64,000 bases of DNA, taken from the NCBI RefSeq assembly GCF_028882275.1, contig NZ_JARBUT010000001.1, positions 434,001 to 498,000 of the forward strand, given 5' to 3'. Positions 34,687-45,634 of this stretch are shown here, piece by piece. This DNA is from Nocardiopsis sp. N85. GTDB taxonomy: Bacteria; Actinomycetota; Actinomycetes; Streptosporangiales; Streptosporangiaceae. The position numbers and the translations under genes were made by a program. Position 1 is the stretch's first letter; the number at the start of each line of letters is the position of its first letter. The notes below the pieces were generated by a model, which saw only the letters and a program-made list of their open reading frames with translations, made no database searches and was not told where the DNA came from.

Positions 34687-35220
34687 CTAGGGCGCGGAGC
34701 CCGAGTGTCGCTGGTGGTGAGCGCGGACCCTCGCCCGGTTGCCGCAGACGGAGCCGTCGCACCAGCGGCGGGCCGCCCGGGTCGCCGTGAAGACCTTGAG
34801 GCACCCCTGCCCCGCACAGGCCGTGAGGGCGGGACCGGTCACCAGGAGGTCGACCGCCGCGCGCGCCAGGTGGTGCGCGACCGCCGTCGCCGCGGACCCG
34901 TTCCCGGTCACGGCGAGCTCGTAGCGGTCGTCCCGCCGGCGCAGGGTGAGGGGGGAGGCGGCGCCGGCCAGCTCCAGGGTCCGGCCGAGCGCGGTCGCGT
35001 CGGCGGGCGCGGCGAGTGCCGTGGCGCGCAGGACCGCCTGCACCTCGTCCCGGACCGCGCGAAGGTGACGCAGCCCCTCGGAGTCCACGGCCAGGCCGAT
35101 GGTCCGGAGGCCGGGCCGTTCCCCGGACCAGGCGCGCCACAGGTCCAGGTGGTCGATCCGGTCGCGACCGGCGGACGAGCGGGTGTTGGCGAACGCGACG
35201 GCCACAGGCTCAGCCCGCAT
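34687..35220 (-). CDS. CGNR zinc finger (ABATE domain) transcriptional regulator
   Basis: 177 residues. An N-terminal ABATE domain (about 1-120, VAFANTRSSAGRDRIDHLDL) is followed by a C-terminal CGNR zinc finger with Cys in CAGQGC and CDGSVCGNRARVRAHHQR. This family consists of stress-related DNA-binding regulators in actinobacteria. Its ATG lies 11 bp inside the 3' end of the partner gene upstream, so the two are co-translated. The palindrome at 35997-36016 may be its site. Confidence 0.9.
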   Translation of the reverse strand: MRAEPVAVAFANTRSSAGRDRIDHLDLWRAWSGERPGLRTIGLAVDSEGLRHLRAVRDEVQAVLRATALAAPADATALGRTLELAGAASPLTLRRRDDRYELAVTGNGSAATAVAHHLARAAVDLLVTGPALTACAGQGCLKVFTATRAARRWCDGSVCGNRARVRAHHQRHSGSAP

Positions 35221-35983
35221 GGCTCCTCCCGGCGGAACGGAGCACGGTGCGTCCCGAAGCCCCGTCCGACCACGTGTGGTCCCCGGTGAGCAGCGTCCGC
35301 CCGTCGGGGCTTCGGGTGACGCTCATGACGGCCGTACCGGTCCGTACCCGGCCCTCGGTGTCGACCTGGGAGTACGCGGCGGTCAGGCGGTCGTGTTCAC
35401 GTCGCCCGACGAGGAGCCCGCGAACGACGCCGCCACCGGTGTAGTCCGCCTCGACGGTGCCCCGCCGCTCGCGGAACTCGAAGCGGGTTCCGGAGGAGAC
35501 CGCGCCGGGCCGCGCGGTCTCCGCCACCTCGAACACGCGCAGGTCGAGGTCGAGTCCGTCCGTGACCGGGGGGCGGCGCAGGTCGTCGATCAAGGATCGG
35601 ACGGATTCGGCGGCCTCCAGGGGGTAGCCGAGGTAGTCGAAGATTCCGCCGCGGGCGGGGTTGTCGCCGCACACGACGAACACGCCGCTGCCGGTCCGCC
35701 GCTTGACGGTCGTCGACAGCCACCCGACGTAGCCGCTGTTGTCGATCCCGGGCGGGAAGGTGCTCAGGGTGAGGCCGAACGGCTCGGGGACCTCTTCCAC
35801 GGCGGGGAGGAGCGCGCACCACCCGTCGGCGTCCCTGACCGTGGCGACGGCCTTCTCGGGCGGGGCTCCCGTGAAGCGCCGGAAGCACCAGACCCCGGGG
35901 AGGTGTTCGATGTCGGTGGCGCGCAGCACCGCCCGGAGGCGGGCCTCGGACTCGACCGGCGATTCATGCGAGATGGAGACCAT
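35210..35983 (-). CDS. Two-domain protein: DUF6196-like plus lipocalin-like domain
   Basis: 257 residues from the ATG at 35983; an ATG at 36013 is also in frame but would put the 20-bp palindrome inside the gene. Residues about 1-135 (HESPVESEARLRAVLRATDI, TFPPGIDNSGYVGWLSTTVK, VFVVCGDNPARGGIFDYLGY) match my memory of DUF6196. Residues about 145-257 (SGTRFEFRERRGTVEADYTG, GGGVVRGLLVGRR) resemble the small beta-barrel proteins often misnamed N-acetylglutamate synthase. I have not seen these two fused before. Function unknown; regulation through the CGNR partner is likely. Confidence 0.7.
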   Translation of the reverse strand: MVSISHESPVESEARLRAVLRATDIEHLPGVWCFRRFTGAPPEKAVATVRDADGWCALLPAVEEVPEPFGLTLSTFPPGIDNSGYVGWLSTTVKRRTGSGVFVVCGDNPARGGIFDYLGYPLEAAESVRSLIDDLRRPPVTDGLDLDLRVFEVAETARPGAVSSGTRFEFRERRGTVEADYTGGGVVRGLLVGRREHDRLTAAYSQVDTEGRVRTGTAVMSVTRSPDGRTLLTGDHTWSDGASGRTVLRSAGRSHAG

Positions 35984-35996
35984 GCGGCCATCATAG

Positions 35997-36016
35997 CTAA
36001 TGGGTTTTCCCATTAG
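35997..36016. promoter_or_regulatory. 20-bp palindrome upstream of the CGNR operon
   Basis: CTAATGGG and CCCATTAG flank TTTT, giving a perfect 8-4-8 dyad 14 bp before the ATG at 35983. It is a probable operator overlapping the promoter, perhaps bound by the CGNR protein. Confidence 0.65.
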
Positions 36017-36034
36017 AAGAGAGGGCGTGAGAAA

Positions 36035-36061
36035 GCCCCCGGGAGTCGTCTCCCCGGGGGC
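36035..36061. terminator. Hairpin between the CGNR operon and the IS remnant
   Basis: GCCCCCGGG (36035-36043) pairs with CCCGGGGGC (36053-36061) across 9 nt. It could end transcription coming from the IS remnant on the minus strand. Confidence 0.5.
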
Positions 36062-36098
36062 GCGCGGCCGGGCCGCCTAAGGCGTGTTCCGCGGATAC

Positions 36099-36251
36099 TC
36101 ACCCTGCCGCGCGACGCCCCGGCACGGCTCTCGCCGCGTTCTCATCGGTCGACAGCCACACCGGGATGACTCCGTCTTCGACCACGCGGCGGGCCAACGC
36201 CAGGCGTCCGGCGGGTGTGAGACGGGCGTTGGCATGGGTAGTGTGGGCCAC
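36099..36251 (-). pseudogene. IS481-family transposase remnant (N-terminus only)
   Basis: Reading leftward from the GTG at 36251, after a good AGGAGG, the frame gives VAHTTHANARLTPAGRLALA then RRVVEDG, the standard beginning of IS481-family transposases in actinomycetes. It then departs from the family and stops at 36099 after 50 residues. The rest of the transposase, including the DDE part, is missing. Confidence 0.8.
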
Positions 36252-36364
36252 GGAGGGCCTCCTGACTTACTTCAGGTGTTGATCTAGACAATCCACACCT
36301 ATGTCGGAGGCCCTCTCTTGCTGTCAAATCACTGCCGGGCTGTACTCAACCTCTGTGGTCAGTA
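36099..36364 (-). mobile_element. Scar of an IS481-type insertion sequence
   Basis: It comprises the transposase remnant plus its leader. TGTACT...AGTACA around 36340-36365 has the look of the element's outer terminal repeat (TGTACTGACCACAGAGG read on the minus strand). The other end was not found. The scar ends only a few bases from the stop of the hemolysin III gene. Confidence 0.6.
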
Positions 36365-36367
36365 CAC

Positions 36368-37183
36368 CTAGACCGCGGTGTAGCTCACGAACGAGACCGC
36401 GATGTAGTGGCAGACGAACGCGGCGATGGTCAACGAGTGGAAGATCTCGTGGAAGCCGAACCACTTCGGCGCCGGGTCGGGCCACTTCAAGCCGTAGACC
36501 ACCGCGCCGACGCTGTAGAGCACACCGCCGACCAGGATGAGGATCCACGCCGCCGGGTGCGTGCCCTCGACGAGCTGGGGGATGAACAACACCGCCACCC
36601 AGCCGATCGCCAGGTACAGCGCCGTGGACAACCAGCGCGGCGCGTTCAGCCACAGCAGTTTGAAGGCGACGCCGGCGATCGCGCCGCCCCAGACGAGGGC
36701 GAGCATCGCGGTGCGCAGGGTCCCCTCCAGCACCAGCACGATGAACGGCGTGTAGGTGCCGGCGATGATGAGGTAGATGTTCGAGTGGTCCATGCGGCGC
36801 AGTACCTTCTGCGCCCTCGGCGACCAACGCCCCACGTGGTAGATCGCCGACGTGCTGAACAACAGGACCGAGCTGAGCGCGTAGACCGCTCCGGCGATCA
36901 TGGCGGGCACGGTGGGGGAGAGGGCCACCAGGACGATCCCCGCCGCCAGCGCCAGCGGCGCGGTGCCCAGATGCAGCCAACCGCGCAGGCGGGGTTTGAC
37001 CGACTGGACGAACTCCTCCGCCGCGGACGCCGCCCGTTCGGGGACCGATCGGGTGTCCTCGCCCTCGCCCTCGTCCACCTGTGCGCCTCCGGTTCCCCGC
37101 GCCCTGTCCCTGTCGCCCACCCGTCGCCCTCCGCCACCCTCAACCGAGCCTTCGGCGCTGTTCTCGCCCCGTGGGCCCGGCAC
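36368..37183 (-). CDS. Hemolysin III / TrhA family membrane protein (PAQR superfamily)
   Basis: 271 residues if the GTG at 37183 is used; the first 50 are a charged, unconserved extension, so the true start may be further in. Seven hydrophobic segments follow. The superfamily metal site is complete: SAIYHVG, RMDHSNIYLIIAGTYTPF and FGFHEIFHSL. Bacterial members are thought to act in membrane homeostasis rather than as haemolysins. A perfect 10-2-10 operator-like dyad lies 24 bp upstream of the start. An IS scar abuts the 3' end. Confidence 0.92.
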   Translation of the reverse strand: MPGPRGENSAEGSVEGGGGRRVGDRDRARGTGGAQVDEGEGEDTRSVPERAASAAEEFVQSVKPRLRGWLHLGTAPLALAAGIVLVALSPTVPAMIAGAVYALSSVLLFSTSAIYHVGRWSPRAQKVLRRMDHSNIYLIIAGTYTPFIVLVLEGTLRTAMLALVWGGAIAGVAFKLLWLNAPRWLSTALYLAIGWVAVLFIPQLVEGTHPAAWILILVGGVLYSVGAVVYGLKWPDPAPKWFGFHEIFHSLTIAAFVCHYIAVSFVSYTAV

Positions 37184-37206
37184 GGTGTCGGGCCCTGCCC
37201 GCAGCC

Positions 37207-37228
37207 TAACCTACGGGACCGTAGGTTA
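37207..37228. promoter_or_regulatory. TetR-type operator upstream of the hemolysin III gene
   Basis: TAACCTACGG and CCGTAGGTTA flank GA, a perfect 10-2-10 dyad and a typical TetR-family site. No tetR gene is adjacent, so the regulator is encoded elsewhere. Confidence 0.7.
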
Positions 37229-37315
37229 CTTGTTGGTAGTGGTGTGTCGAGTGGCACAATACCCTTTCTGTTGGGGATGTGGGGTGCGATTGGTCGATTT
37301 CCTGTCCTCTCCGGT

Positions 37316-37333
37316 GTTCTGATCGATCAGAAC
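37316..37333. promoter_or_regulatory. 18-bp palindrome upstream of ppdK
   Basis: GTTCTGATCGATCAGAAC is a perfect palindrome about 260 bp before ppdK, followed at once by a CTATGG hexamer that could be part of a -10. It is a probable operator for an unknown regulator. Confidence 0.5.
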
Positions 37334-37594
37334 CCGCTATGGTGCCTTCCGGGTGCCGTGACCAGCGGCGTCCCTCATCCTTGTCCTTCCCCGCGCATCG
37401 TTCGAGGTCAAGGGGTACGTGTACCCTTCCTGGACCATTGGTCTAGACCTTTTTGAAGCCCATGAGCTGCGAAAATGTCCTAAAAAGGTGGTTCATGGAA
37501 GGGTGAGCGTGCAGGAAGTAGGTAGAGTCGCGCCCATCCGGGCACCAGCGTCGACCCCACAGGGGAGTCGTCGAGCGAACGAGGGAGAACCCCC

Positions 37595-40291
<2,697 letters not shown>

Positions 40292-40300
40292 GCCCGGCCG

Positions 40301-40338
40301 GTGCCGCCGCCCGACCTTCGAAGGTCGGGCGGCGGCAC
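40301..40338. terminator. Perfect 38-nt palindromic terminator of ppdK
   Basis: The stretch 40301-40319 is exactly complementary to 40320-40338, with the loop formed by the central TTCGAA. Confidence 0.9.
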
Positions 40339-40378
40339 GCCTGCGCGCCTCTACACTCTTTCCCTGGGACGGACACCC

Positions 40379-40408
40379 TCACGAAAAACTTCTGTGACCT
40401 TTTCGTGA
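40379..40408. promoter_or_regulatory. Dyad upstream of the DUF218 gene
   Basis: TCACGAAAA (40379-40387) and TTTTCGTGA (40400-40408) are exactly complementary across 12 nt, in an A/T-rich patch followed by TATATTCTTGATTGCCGG. It could be an operator or part of a promoter; the regulator is unknown. Confidence 0.45.
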
Positions 40409-40566
40409 TATATTCTTGATTGCCGGTATGATCCCCGTACTTCCTCTCCGCGCACGCCTCACCGGCGGTTCCAGGACTCCGTCATCGAGAACCGGCGGCG
40501 CCCGAGGGTCGTCCCACGAAGGGTGATCTACACCGGTCCGAAGAGAGCTAGTGCGGAGGTGCGCCG

Positions 40567-41646
40567 GTGCGAACGGTGAACGGCGGGCGTGGCGACGAGA
40601 CGTGGGAGGACCCCGCGCCCGACGCCGCGTCCTCGATTCCGGCCTCGTCCGAGGACGACGCCACCCGTGTCATGTCCCGGGACGACCTCCCGACCGTGAC
40701 GCGGCGCGGCGACACCGACGAGACCACCGTCCTGTCGCGCGGACCCCTTCCCGGCGGGATCGTCCCCGACGACGACCCCGCCGGCACCCGGGCGTTCGAC
40801 CGGAACGATCCGGCCTTCGACGGCCTGTTCACGGACCCCGCCACCAGCGGATCCGCCACCCCCGGGCCCCCGGGCGGCCCGGACTCCACCCGCCGCTTCG
40901 TCCACGACCGGCCCCGCGCCGCCGACGCCGTCCGTCCGACCGGCCGGCCCTCCACCGACGACCCCGGCCCCCCGCGCCGTCCACGTCCTCCGCGCGGACG
41001 GCGCCCCGCGCCCCGGCCCCGCGGGCGCCGCCGTATCCGCCTGCGCTGGATCATCACCCTGATCCTGGTCACCGCCCTGGCCCTGCCCCCCGCCACCTGG
41101 GGATGGGTCTGGTACACCGCCCGACAGGACGACCGCGTCGCCACCGACGCCATCGTCGTGCTGGGCGCCAGCCAGTACAACGGCGTCCCCTCACCCGTCT
41201 TCGAGGCCCGTCTGCGCCACGCCCAGGTCCTCTACCTCGACGGGGTGGCCCCCATGATCGTCACCGTCGGCGGCAAACAGCCCGGCGACAACTTCACCGA
41301 GGCCGCCGCCGGCCGTAACTGGCTCGTCGAGGTGGGGATCCCCGCCGACCGGATCATCGCGGTGGAGGAGGGCAGCGACACCCTCCAGAGCATCCGGGCC
41401 GTCTCCCTCGTCTTCGACGACAACGGCTGGGACGACGCCACCCTCGTCTCCGACCCCTGGCACAGCCTGCGGTCCAAGGTCATGGCCTCCGACCACGGCA
41501 TCGACTCGGGCACCTCGCCGTCGCGCTCGGGGCCCGCCGTCATCGAACGCCGCACCCAGCTCTGGTACATCACCAGGGAGACCGCCTCGCTCTGGTACTA
41601 CTGGATTTTCAACGACAGCAGCGACATCCGCGTCAATGCGGCCTGA
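40567..41646 (+). CDS. YdcF/DUF218 (SanA-like) membrane protein with long disordered N-terminus
   Basis: 359 residues from the GTG at 40567, with GCGGAGG upstream. Residues 1-155 are polar and Pro/Asp/Arg-rich, ending in a basic block (RRPRPPRGRRPAPRPRGRRR). One membrane segment follows at about 157-178, then the DUF218 domain outside: ATDAIVVLGASQYNGVPSPV, FEARLRHAQVLYLDG, VTVGGKQPGDNFTEA, and the His-containing LVSDPWHSLRS. DUF218 proteins are linked to envelope integrity and vancomycin tolerance in enterobacteria; the enzymatic activity is unknown. Confidence 0.88.
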   Translation: MRTVNGGRGDETWEDPAPDAASSIPASSEDDATRVMSRDDLPTVTRRGDTDETTVLSRGPLPGGIVPDDDPAGTRAFDRNDPAFDGLFTDPATSGSATPGPPGGPDSTRRFVHDRPRAADAVRPTGRPSTDDPGPPRRPRPPRGRRPAPRPRGRRRIRLRWIITLILVTALALPPATWGWVWYTARQDDRVATDAIVVLGASQYNGVPSPVFEARLRHAQVLYLDGVAPMIVTVGGKQPGDNFTEAAAGRNWLVEVGIPADRIIAVEEGSDTLQSIRAVSLVFDDNGWDDATLVSDPWHSLRSKVMASDHGIDSGTSPSRSGPAVIERRTQLWYITRETASLWYYWIFNDSSDIRVNAA

Positions 41647-41697
41647 ACAGGGCCGATGGCGCGTTCCGTCCCTGTCGGGAAGTAGGCTCGCAGACCT

Positions 41698-42951
41698 ATG
41701 GACAGCACCGCGGGCGCCGAGAGCGCCGTCTCCGGCTACACCCTGCACGACACCGAACGATGGGCGCGGGAGAAACGCAAGAACCGGGCCCGCGGTCCCT
41801 TCGAACGCGACCGCGCCCGGGTCCTGCACAGCTCCGCCCTGCGCCGCCTCGCCGCCAAGACCCAGGTGGTCCGGCCCGGCGTCAGCGACTTCCCCCGCAC
41901 CCGCCTCACCCACTCCCTGGAGTGCGCCCAGATCGGCCGCGAACTGGGCAACTCCCTGGGCTGCGACCCCGACCTCGTCGAGGCCGCCTGCCTCTCCCAC
42001 GACCTGGGCCACCCGCCCTTCGGCCACAACGGGGAACGGGCCCTGGACGAGTCCGCCGCCGACTGCGGCGGCTTCGAGGGCAACGCCCAGAGCCTGCGCC
42101 TGCTCGTCCGCCTGGAGGGCAAGGTCATCGACCCCGAGGGGCGCAGCGCCGGGCTCAACCTCACCCGCGCCACCCTCGACGCCACCGTCAAGTACCCCTG
42201 GCGCCGGGGCGAGGGCGGCGACACCCACAAGTTCAACTGCTACCCCGACGACGTCGAGGTCTTCGAGTGGCTGCGCCGAGGAGCCCCCGTCGGCCACACC
42301 TGCTTCGAGGCCCAGGTGATGGACTGGGCCGACGACGTCGCCTACTCCGTCCACGACGTCGAGGACGCACTGCACGCCGGCCTCGTCGGCATGTCCGCGC
42401 TGCGCAGCCCCGTCGAACGCGATGAGGTCGTGCGCATCGCCTCCGCCCGCTACTGCGACGCCGACCCCGCCGAACTCGAACAGGTCTACACCGACCTGCT
42501 CGCCGCGCCCGTCTGGCCCGCCGAGTTCACCGGCGACCTCGCCTCCCTGGCCGCCCTCAAGAACCTCACCAGCCAACTCATCGGCCGGTTCTGCCGGGCC
42601 GCCGAACACGCCACCCGCGCCGCCCACGGCCCCGGCCGCCTCACCCGCTACGGCGCCTCCCTCATCGTGCCCCGCCGCACCCTGCTCGAATGCGCCCTGC
42701 TCAAGTCCGTCGCCGCGCACTTCGTCATGGGCCGGGAGGAGGCCCTGGCCTACCAGGCCCGCGAACGCCTGCTCATCACCGAACTCGTCGGCGCCCTCTG
42801 GAAGAACGCGCCCGAGGCCCTGGACCCCCAGTTCCGCGACGCCTTCACGATCGCCTCCGACGACGCGACCGCCCTGCGCGCCGTCATCGACCAGGTGGCC
42901 TCGCTGACCGACACCTCCGCCATCGCCCTGCACGAGCGCCTGACCACCTGA
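41698..42951 (+). CDS. dgt: Deoxyguanosinetriphosphate triphosphohydrolase-like protein
   Basis: 417 residues. HD-domain metal ligands are seen in [17 protein letters not shown] (His), [17 protein letters not shown] (His-Asp) and [20 protein letters not shown] (Asp). The family hydrolyses dNTPs to deoxynucleoside and triphosphate; type 2 members of actinobacteria match this length. A TAGGCT hexamer 12 nt before the ATG suggests a leaderless transcript. In many actinobacteria dgt lies just before dnaG; here a LacI gene and two minus-strand genes are interposed. Confidence 0.94.
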   Translation: MDSTAGAESAVSGYTLHDTERWAREKRKNRARGPFERDRARVLHSSALRRLAAKTQVVRPGVSDFPRTRLTHSLECAQIGRELGNSLGCDPDLVEAACLSHDLGHPPFGHNGERALDESAADCGGFEGNAQSLRLLVRLEGKVIDPEGRSAGLNLTRATLDATVKYPWRRGEGGDTHKFNCYPDDVEVFEWLRRGAPVGHTCFEAQVMDWADDVAYSVHDVEDALHAGLVGMSALRSPVERDEVVRIASARYCDADPAELEQVYTDLLAAPVWPAEFTGDLASLAALKNLTSQLIGRFCRAAEHATRAAHGPGRLTRYGASLIVPRRTLLECALLKSVAAHFVMGREEALAYQARERLLITELVGALWKNAPEALDPQFRDAFTIASDDATALRAVIDQVASLTDTSAIALHERLTT

Positions 42952-43067
42952 ACCGGACCCGGCAAGGGCCCTTGACGCGGTCACCGGACACTGCGCACAC
43001 TGCTCTGCACGGCCGATCGCGGGCACCCGTCTCCGGGGCGCCCCGACGCGACGGCGACCGGAGGAGA

Positions 43068-44078
43068 GTGCGCAGCCCCTTGCCCGTACGCAGCGGTACC
43101 CCCGGCATGGTCGACGTCGCGCGTCTGGCCGGGGTCTCCCACCAGACGGTCTCCCGTGTGGTCAACGGTCATCCCGGCGTCCGGCCCGAGACCGCCGCCC
43201 GGGTCCGCGCCGCCATCACCAGCCTCGGATACCGGCGCAACGCCACCGCCCGCGCCCTGGTCACCCACCGCAGCGGTCTCATCGGCGCCTTCACGACCTC
43301 CGACATCGACACCGATCGCCTCCTGTCCGGGATCGAGGCGGCCGTGCGCGCCGCCGGCCGCACCCTCCTGATCACCGTGGTCGACCCCGACGATCCCACC
43401 GGGGTCGACCGGCTCCTGGACCGGGCCGTCGACGGCCACCTGGCCGTCGCCCCGACGTCCTCCCTGCTCGCCACCCTGGGCGCCCTGCCCGCACCGCCGC
43501 CGACGGTCATCGTCGAAGGCCCCTCACACCCCCTGGGCCCCTCGGTGGGCGCCGACCACCGAGGCGCCGCCCGCGCGCTCACCCATCACCTGCTCGACCG
43601 GGGCCACCGCACCGTGCACCACGTCACCGGACCGCCCGGATCGCACACCGCCGCCGAACGCGCCGCCGGCTGGCGCGCCGCCCTGGCCGAGGCCGGGATC
43701 GACGCCCCGGAACCCGTACCGGGCGGCACCGGCCCCGACACCGGCCACGCCGCCGGCCGCGCCCTGGCCGATCGGCACGCGGCCGGGGAACCGATCACCG
43801 CCGTCCTGGCCGCCGACGACACCCTCGCCCCCGGACTGTTCCACGCCCTCGCCGACGCGGGCCTGCACGTCCCCGACCGGATCGCGGTCGCCGGGATCGG
43901 CGACCGCCCCGAATCGACGCACCTCGCCCCCGCCCTCACCACCGTCGACACCGGCCCCCGCGCCGTGGGGGAGCGGGCCGCCCGCGTCCTCCTGGACATG
44001 GTGGAGGGCCGTGAGGGGACGGACACCACCGTTCCCGCCACGGCCCCGCGGACACGCGCCAGCACCGGTCACTGGTAA
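43068..44078 (+). CDS. LacI-family transcriptional regulator
   Basis: 336 residues from the GTG at 43068, preceded by GGAGGA. The helix-turn-helix is VDVARLAGVSHQTVSRVVNG with hinge helix RRNATARALVTHRSG. The periplasmic-binding-like sensor domain occupies about 75-330 (ARALTHHLLDRGHRTVHHVT, TAVLAADDTLAPGLFHALAD, VAGIGDRPESTHLAPALTTV). Such regulators usually sense sugars or nucleosides. No sugar operon is adjacent, so the target is unknown. Its end overlaps the convergent VWA gene by 10 bp. Confidence 0.92.
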   Translation: MRSPLPVRSGTPGMVDVARLAGVSHQTVSRVVNGHPGVRPETAARVRAAITSLGYRRNATARALVTHRSGLIGAFTTSDIDTDRLLSGIEAAVRAAGRTLLITVVDPDDPTGVDRLLDRAVDGHLAVAPTSSLLATLGALPAPPPTVIVEGPSHPLGPSVGADHRGAARALTHHLLDRGHRTVHHVTGPPGSHTAAERAAGWRAALAEAGIDAPEPVPGGTGPDTGHAAGRALADRHAAGEPITAVLAADDTLAPGLFHALADAGLHVPDRIAVAGIGDRPESTHLAPALTTVDTGPRAVGERAARVLLDMVEGREGTDTTVPATAPRTRASTGHW

Positions 44079-45634
44079 CCGCGGATCTCCCGGAACACCT
44101 CCTCCAGGCTCTGCTCACGGGCGTCGAACACCCGCCCGCCGGTCAGTTCCGACAACCGCGCCATCTCGCCCTCGTCGGACTCCCCGAACAGCACCGTGAA
44201 CACCGGAACCCGCGCCGCCTCCGGTGACAGCGTCCCCAGGTTCTCCGTGAACGGGGTCGGGCCCATGCCGCTGGTCACCACACCGTCGGTCATCAGCACG
44301 ATCGACGTCAGATGGTCGTCCTTCGGGGCCTCTTCGACCAACTCGTAGGCCGCCCACACCGCGTCGTAGGCCGCCGTGTCCCCCTGCGCCTCCAGCGCGT
44401 TCACGGACTCCGACAGCTCCCGCAGCGAGTCGTCGATCGAACCCGGCTCCACCACGAACGTCTCCGGTTCGCCCGGTTCGGTGGAGAACGGCAGCAGCGT
44501 GATCTCCTCGCGCTCCTGGAAGGCCTGCATCCGCCGCTCCAACGACCCCCCGTCGACCCCGGTCAGCGCGCTCAGCGCGAGCTGCAACTCCGACAGCCGA
44601 TCGCCCTTCATCGACCCCGACACGTCCAGCACGTACACCGTGCGCGCCGGCCGGCGCAGCTCGCTGAAGTAGTCGGAGACCAGGCCGTCCACCACGTCGC
44701 GGTGCGCGGGGAAGGGCAGCTCCACCAACGACGGCGACTCCGCGACGGCCGCCTCGGCCACGACCGGACGGCGCAGCGTCCGCTCCGCGATGTCGCGTTG
44801 GACGTCCTCCGTCAACAGGTCGGCCGTCAACAGGTCGTATCCCCGCGCCGCCTGCTCCGAGGGATCGGTCAACAGGGTCAACGGGTAATCGGCGGTGATC
44901 ACACCGTCCGCCGGATGGATCAGCCGCAGCCCCGCGTCGTCCCGGTTCAACGACAGCAGCACCGACTCGTAGTTGATGAGCGCGTCCACCGGCCGTTCGT
45001 CGGCGGAGCGCGCGGTGAAGGCGTCCGCCAACCACCCCGACGACCCCGCCGTCAGCTCCTGGCCCTTGAAGAACTCCGCCAACTCCGGACCGACCCGCTC
45101 CACGTCCTCGTCGGTCAGGGCGCTCCCGCTGTCGGCCAACGCCGACGCCACCCCGATCAACGCGGAGAAGCCCGAGTTCGAGGCGCCGGGGTTGGTCATC
45201 CCGTAGGTGAACTCCGCGTCCCGCACCGCGTCGGCCACGTCCGACCACGTCACCTCGGTGCCCTCGGCCCACCCCAGGTCGTCGGCGCGCGACCCGCGCA
45301 CCCCGAGCACCACGGGGGAGAGCATGATCGAGGTCTCCGTGCGCACCCGCTCACGACCGTCGTCGTGCAGGTGGAGGTACCGGTTGGAGGCGAACCAGAC
45401 CGCGTCGAAATCCCCGCCGTCGCCCGACGCGATCCGCGCCAGGCCGTCCAGGGTCCCGGTGTACTCCATCTCCACCGTCACCCCGGTCCGTTCCGCCGCC
45501 TCCGTCAGCAACGGCTCCATGTCGACCAGCTCGCTGCCCGCCAGCACCCGCAGGGTCGCCCGCTCCTCGGTCCCATCGCAACCGGACACCGCCAGGGCCA
45601 CCGCCAACGCGGTGGCGCACATCGCCCGCCTCAC
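44069..45634 (-). CDS. Lipoprotein with substrate-binding and von Willebrand factor A domains
   Basis: 521 residues. The N-terminal signal ends in a lipobox LAVSGC (Cys19). Residues about 25-310 resemble an ABC-type solute-binding protein (LRVLAGSELVDMEPLLTEAA, TYGMTNPGASNSGFSALIGV). Residues about 320-520 form a VWA domain with the metal site DVSGSMKGDRL and a later MTDG. It is expected on the outer face of the membrane. Its GTG overlaps the stop of the partner gene (GTGA). Fused solute-binding/VWA proteins are common in actinomycetes but their role is unknown. Confidence 0.88.
   Translation of the reverse strand: MRRAMCATALAVALAVSGCDGTEERATLRVLAGSELVDMEPLLTEAAERTGVTVEMEYTGTLDGLARIASGDGGDFDAVWFASNRYLHLHDDGRERVRTETSIMLSPVVLGVRGSRADDLGWAEGTEVTWSDVADAVRDAEFTYGMTNPGASNSGFSALIGVASALADSGSALTDEDVERVGPELAEFFKGQELTAGSSGWLADAFTARSADERPVDALINYESVLLSLNRDDAGLRLIHPADGVITADYPLTLLTDPSEQAARGYDLLTADLLTEDVQRDIAERTLRRPVVAEAAVAESPSLVELPFPAHRDVVDGLVSDYFSELRRPARTVYVLDVSGSMKGDRLSELQLALSALTGVDGGSLERRMQAFQEREEITLLPFSTEPGEPETFVVEPGSIDDSLRELSESVNALEAQGDTAAYDAVWAAYELVEEAPKDDHLTSIVLMTDGVVTSGMGPTPFTENLGTLSPEAARVPVFTVLFGESDEGEMARLSELTGGRVFDAREQSLEEVFREIRGYQ

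Larger units (their letters stand above)
37184..37594. other. Divergent promoter region between hemolysin III and ppdK
   Basis: These 411 bases contain no gene. Besides the TetR-type dyad they hold an 18-bp perfect palindrome at 37316-37333. A T-rich patch (GGTCTAGACCTTTTTGAAGCC, about 37440-37460) follows before the ppdK leader. Confidence 0.6.

Noticed and set aside
40339..40566. Possible riboswitch (such as a c-di-AMP type) before the DUF218 gene
   Set aside because: I could not find a conserved riboswitch core; only a 9-bp dyad and short stems are visible.
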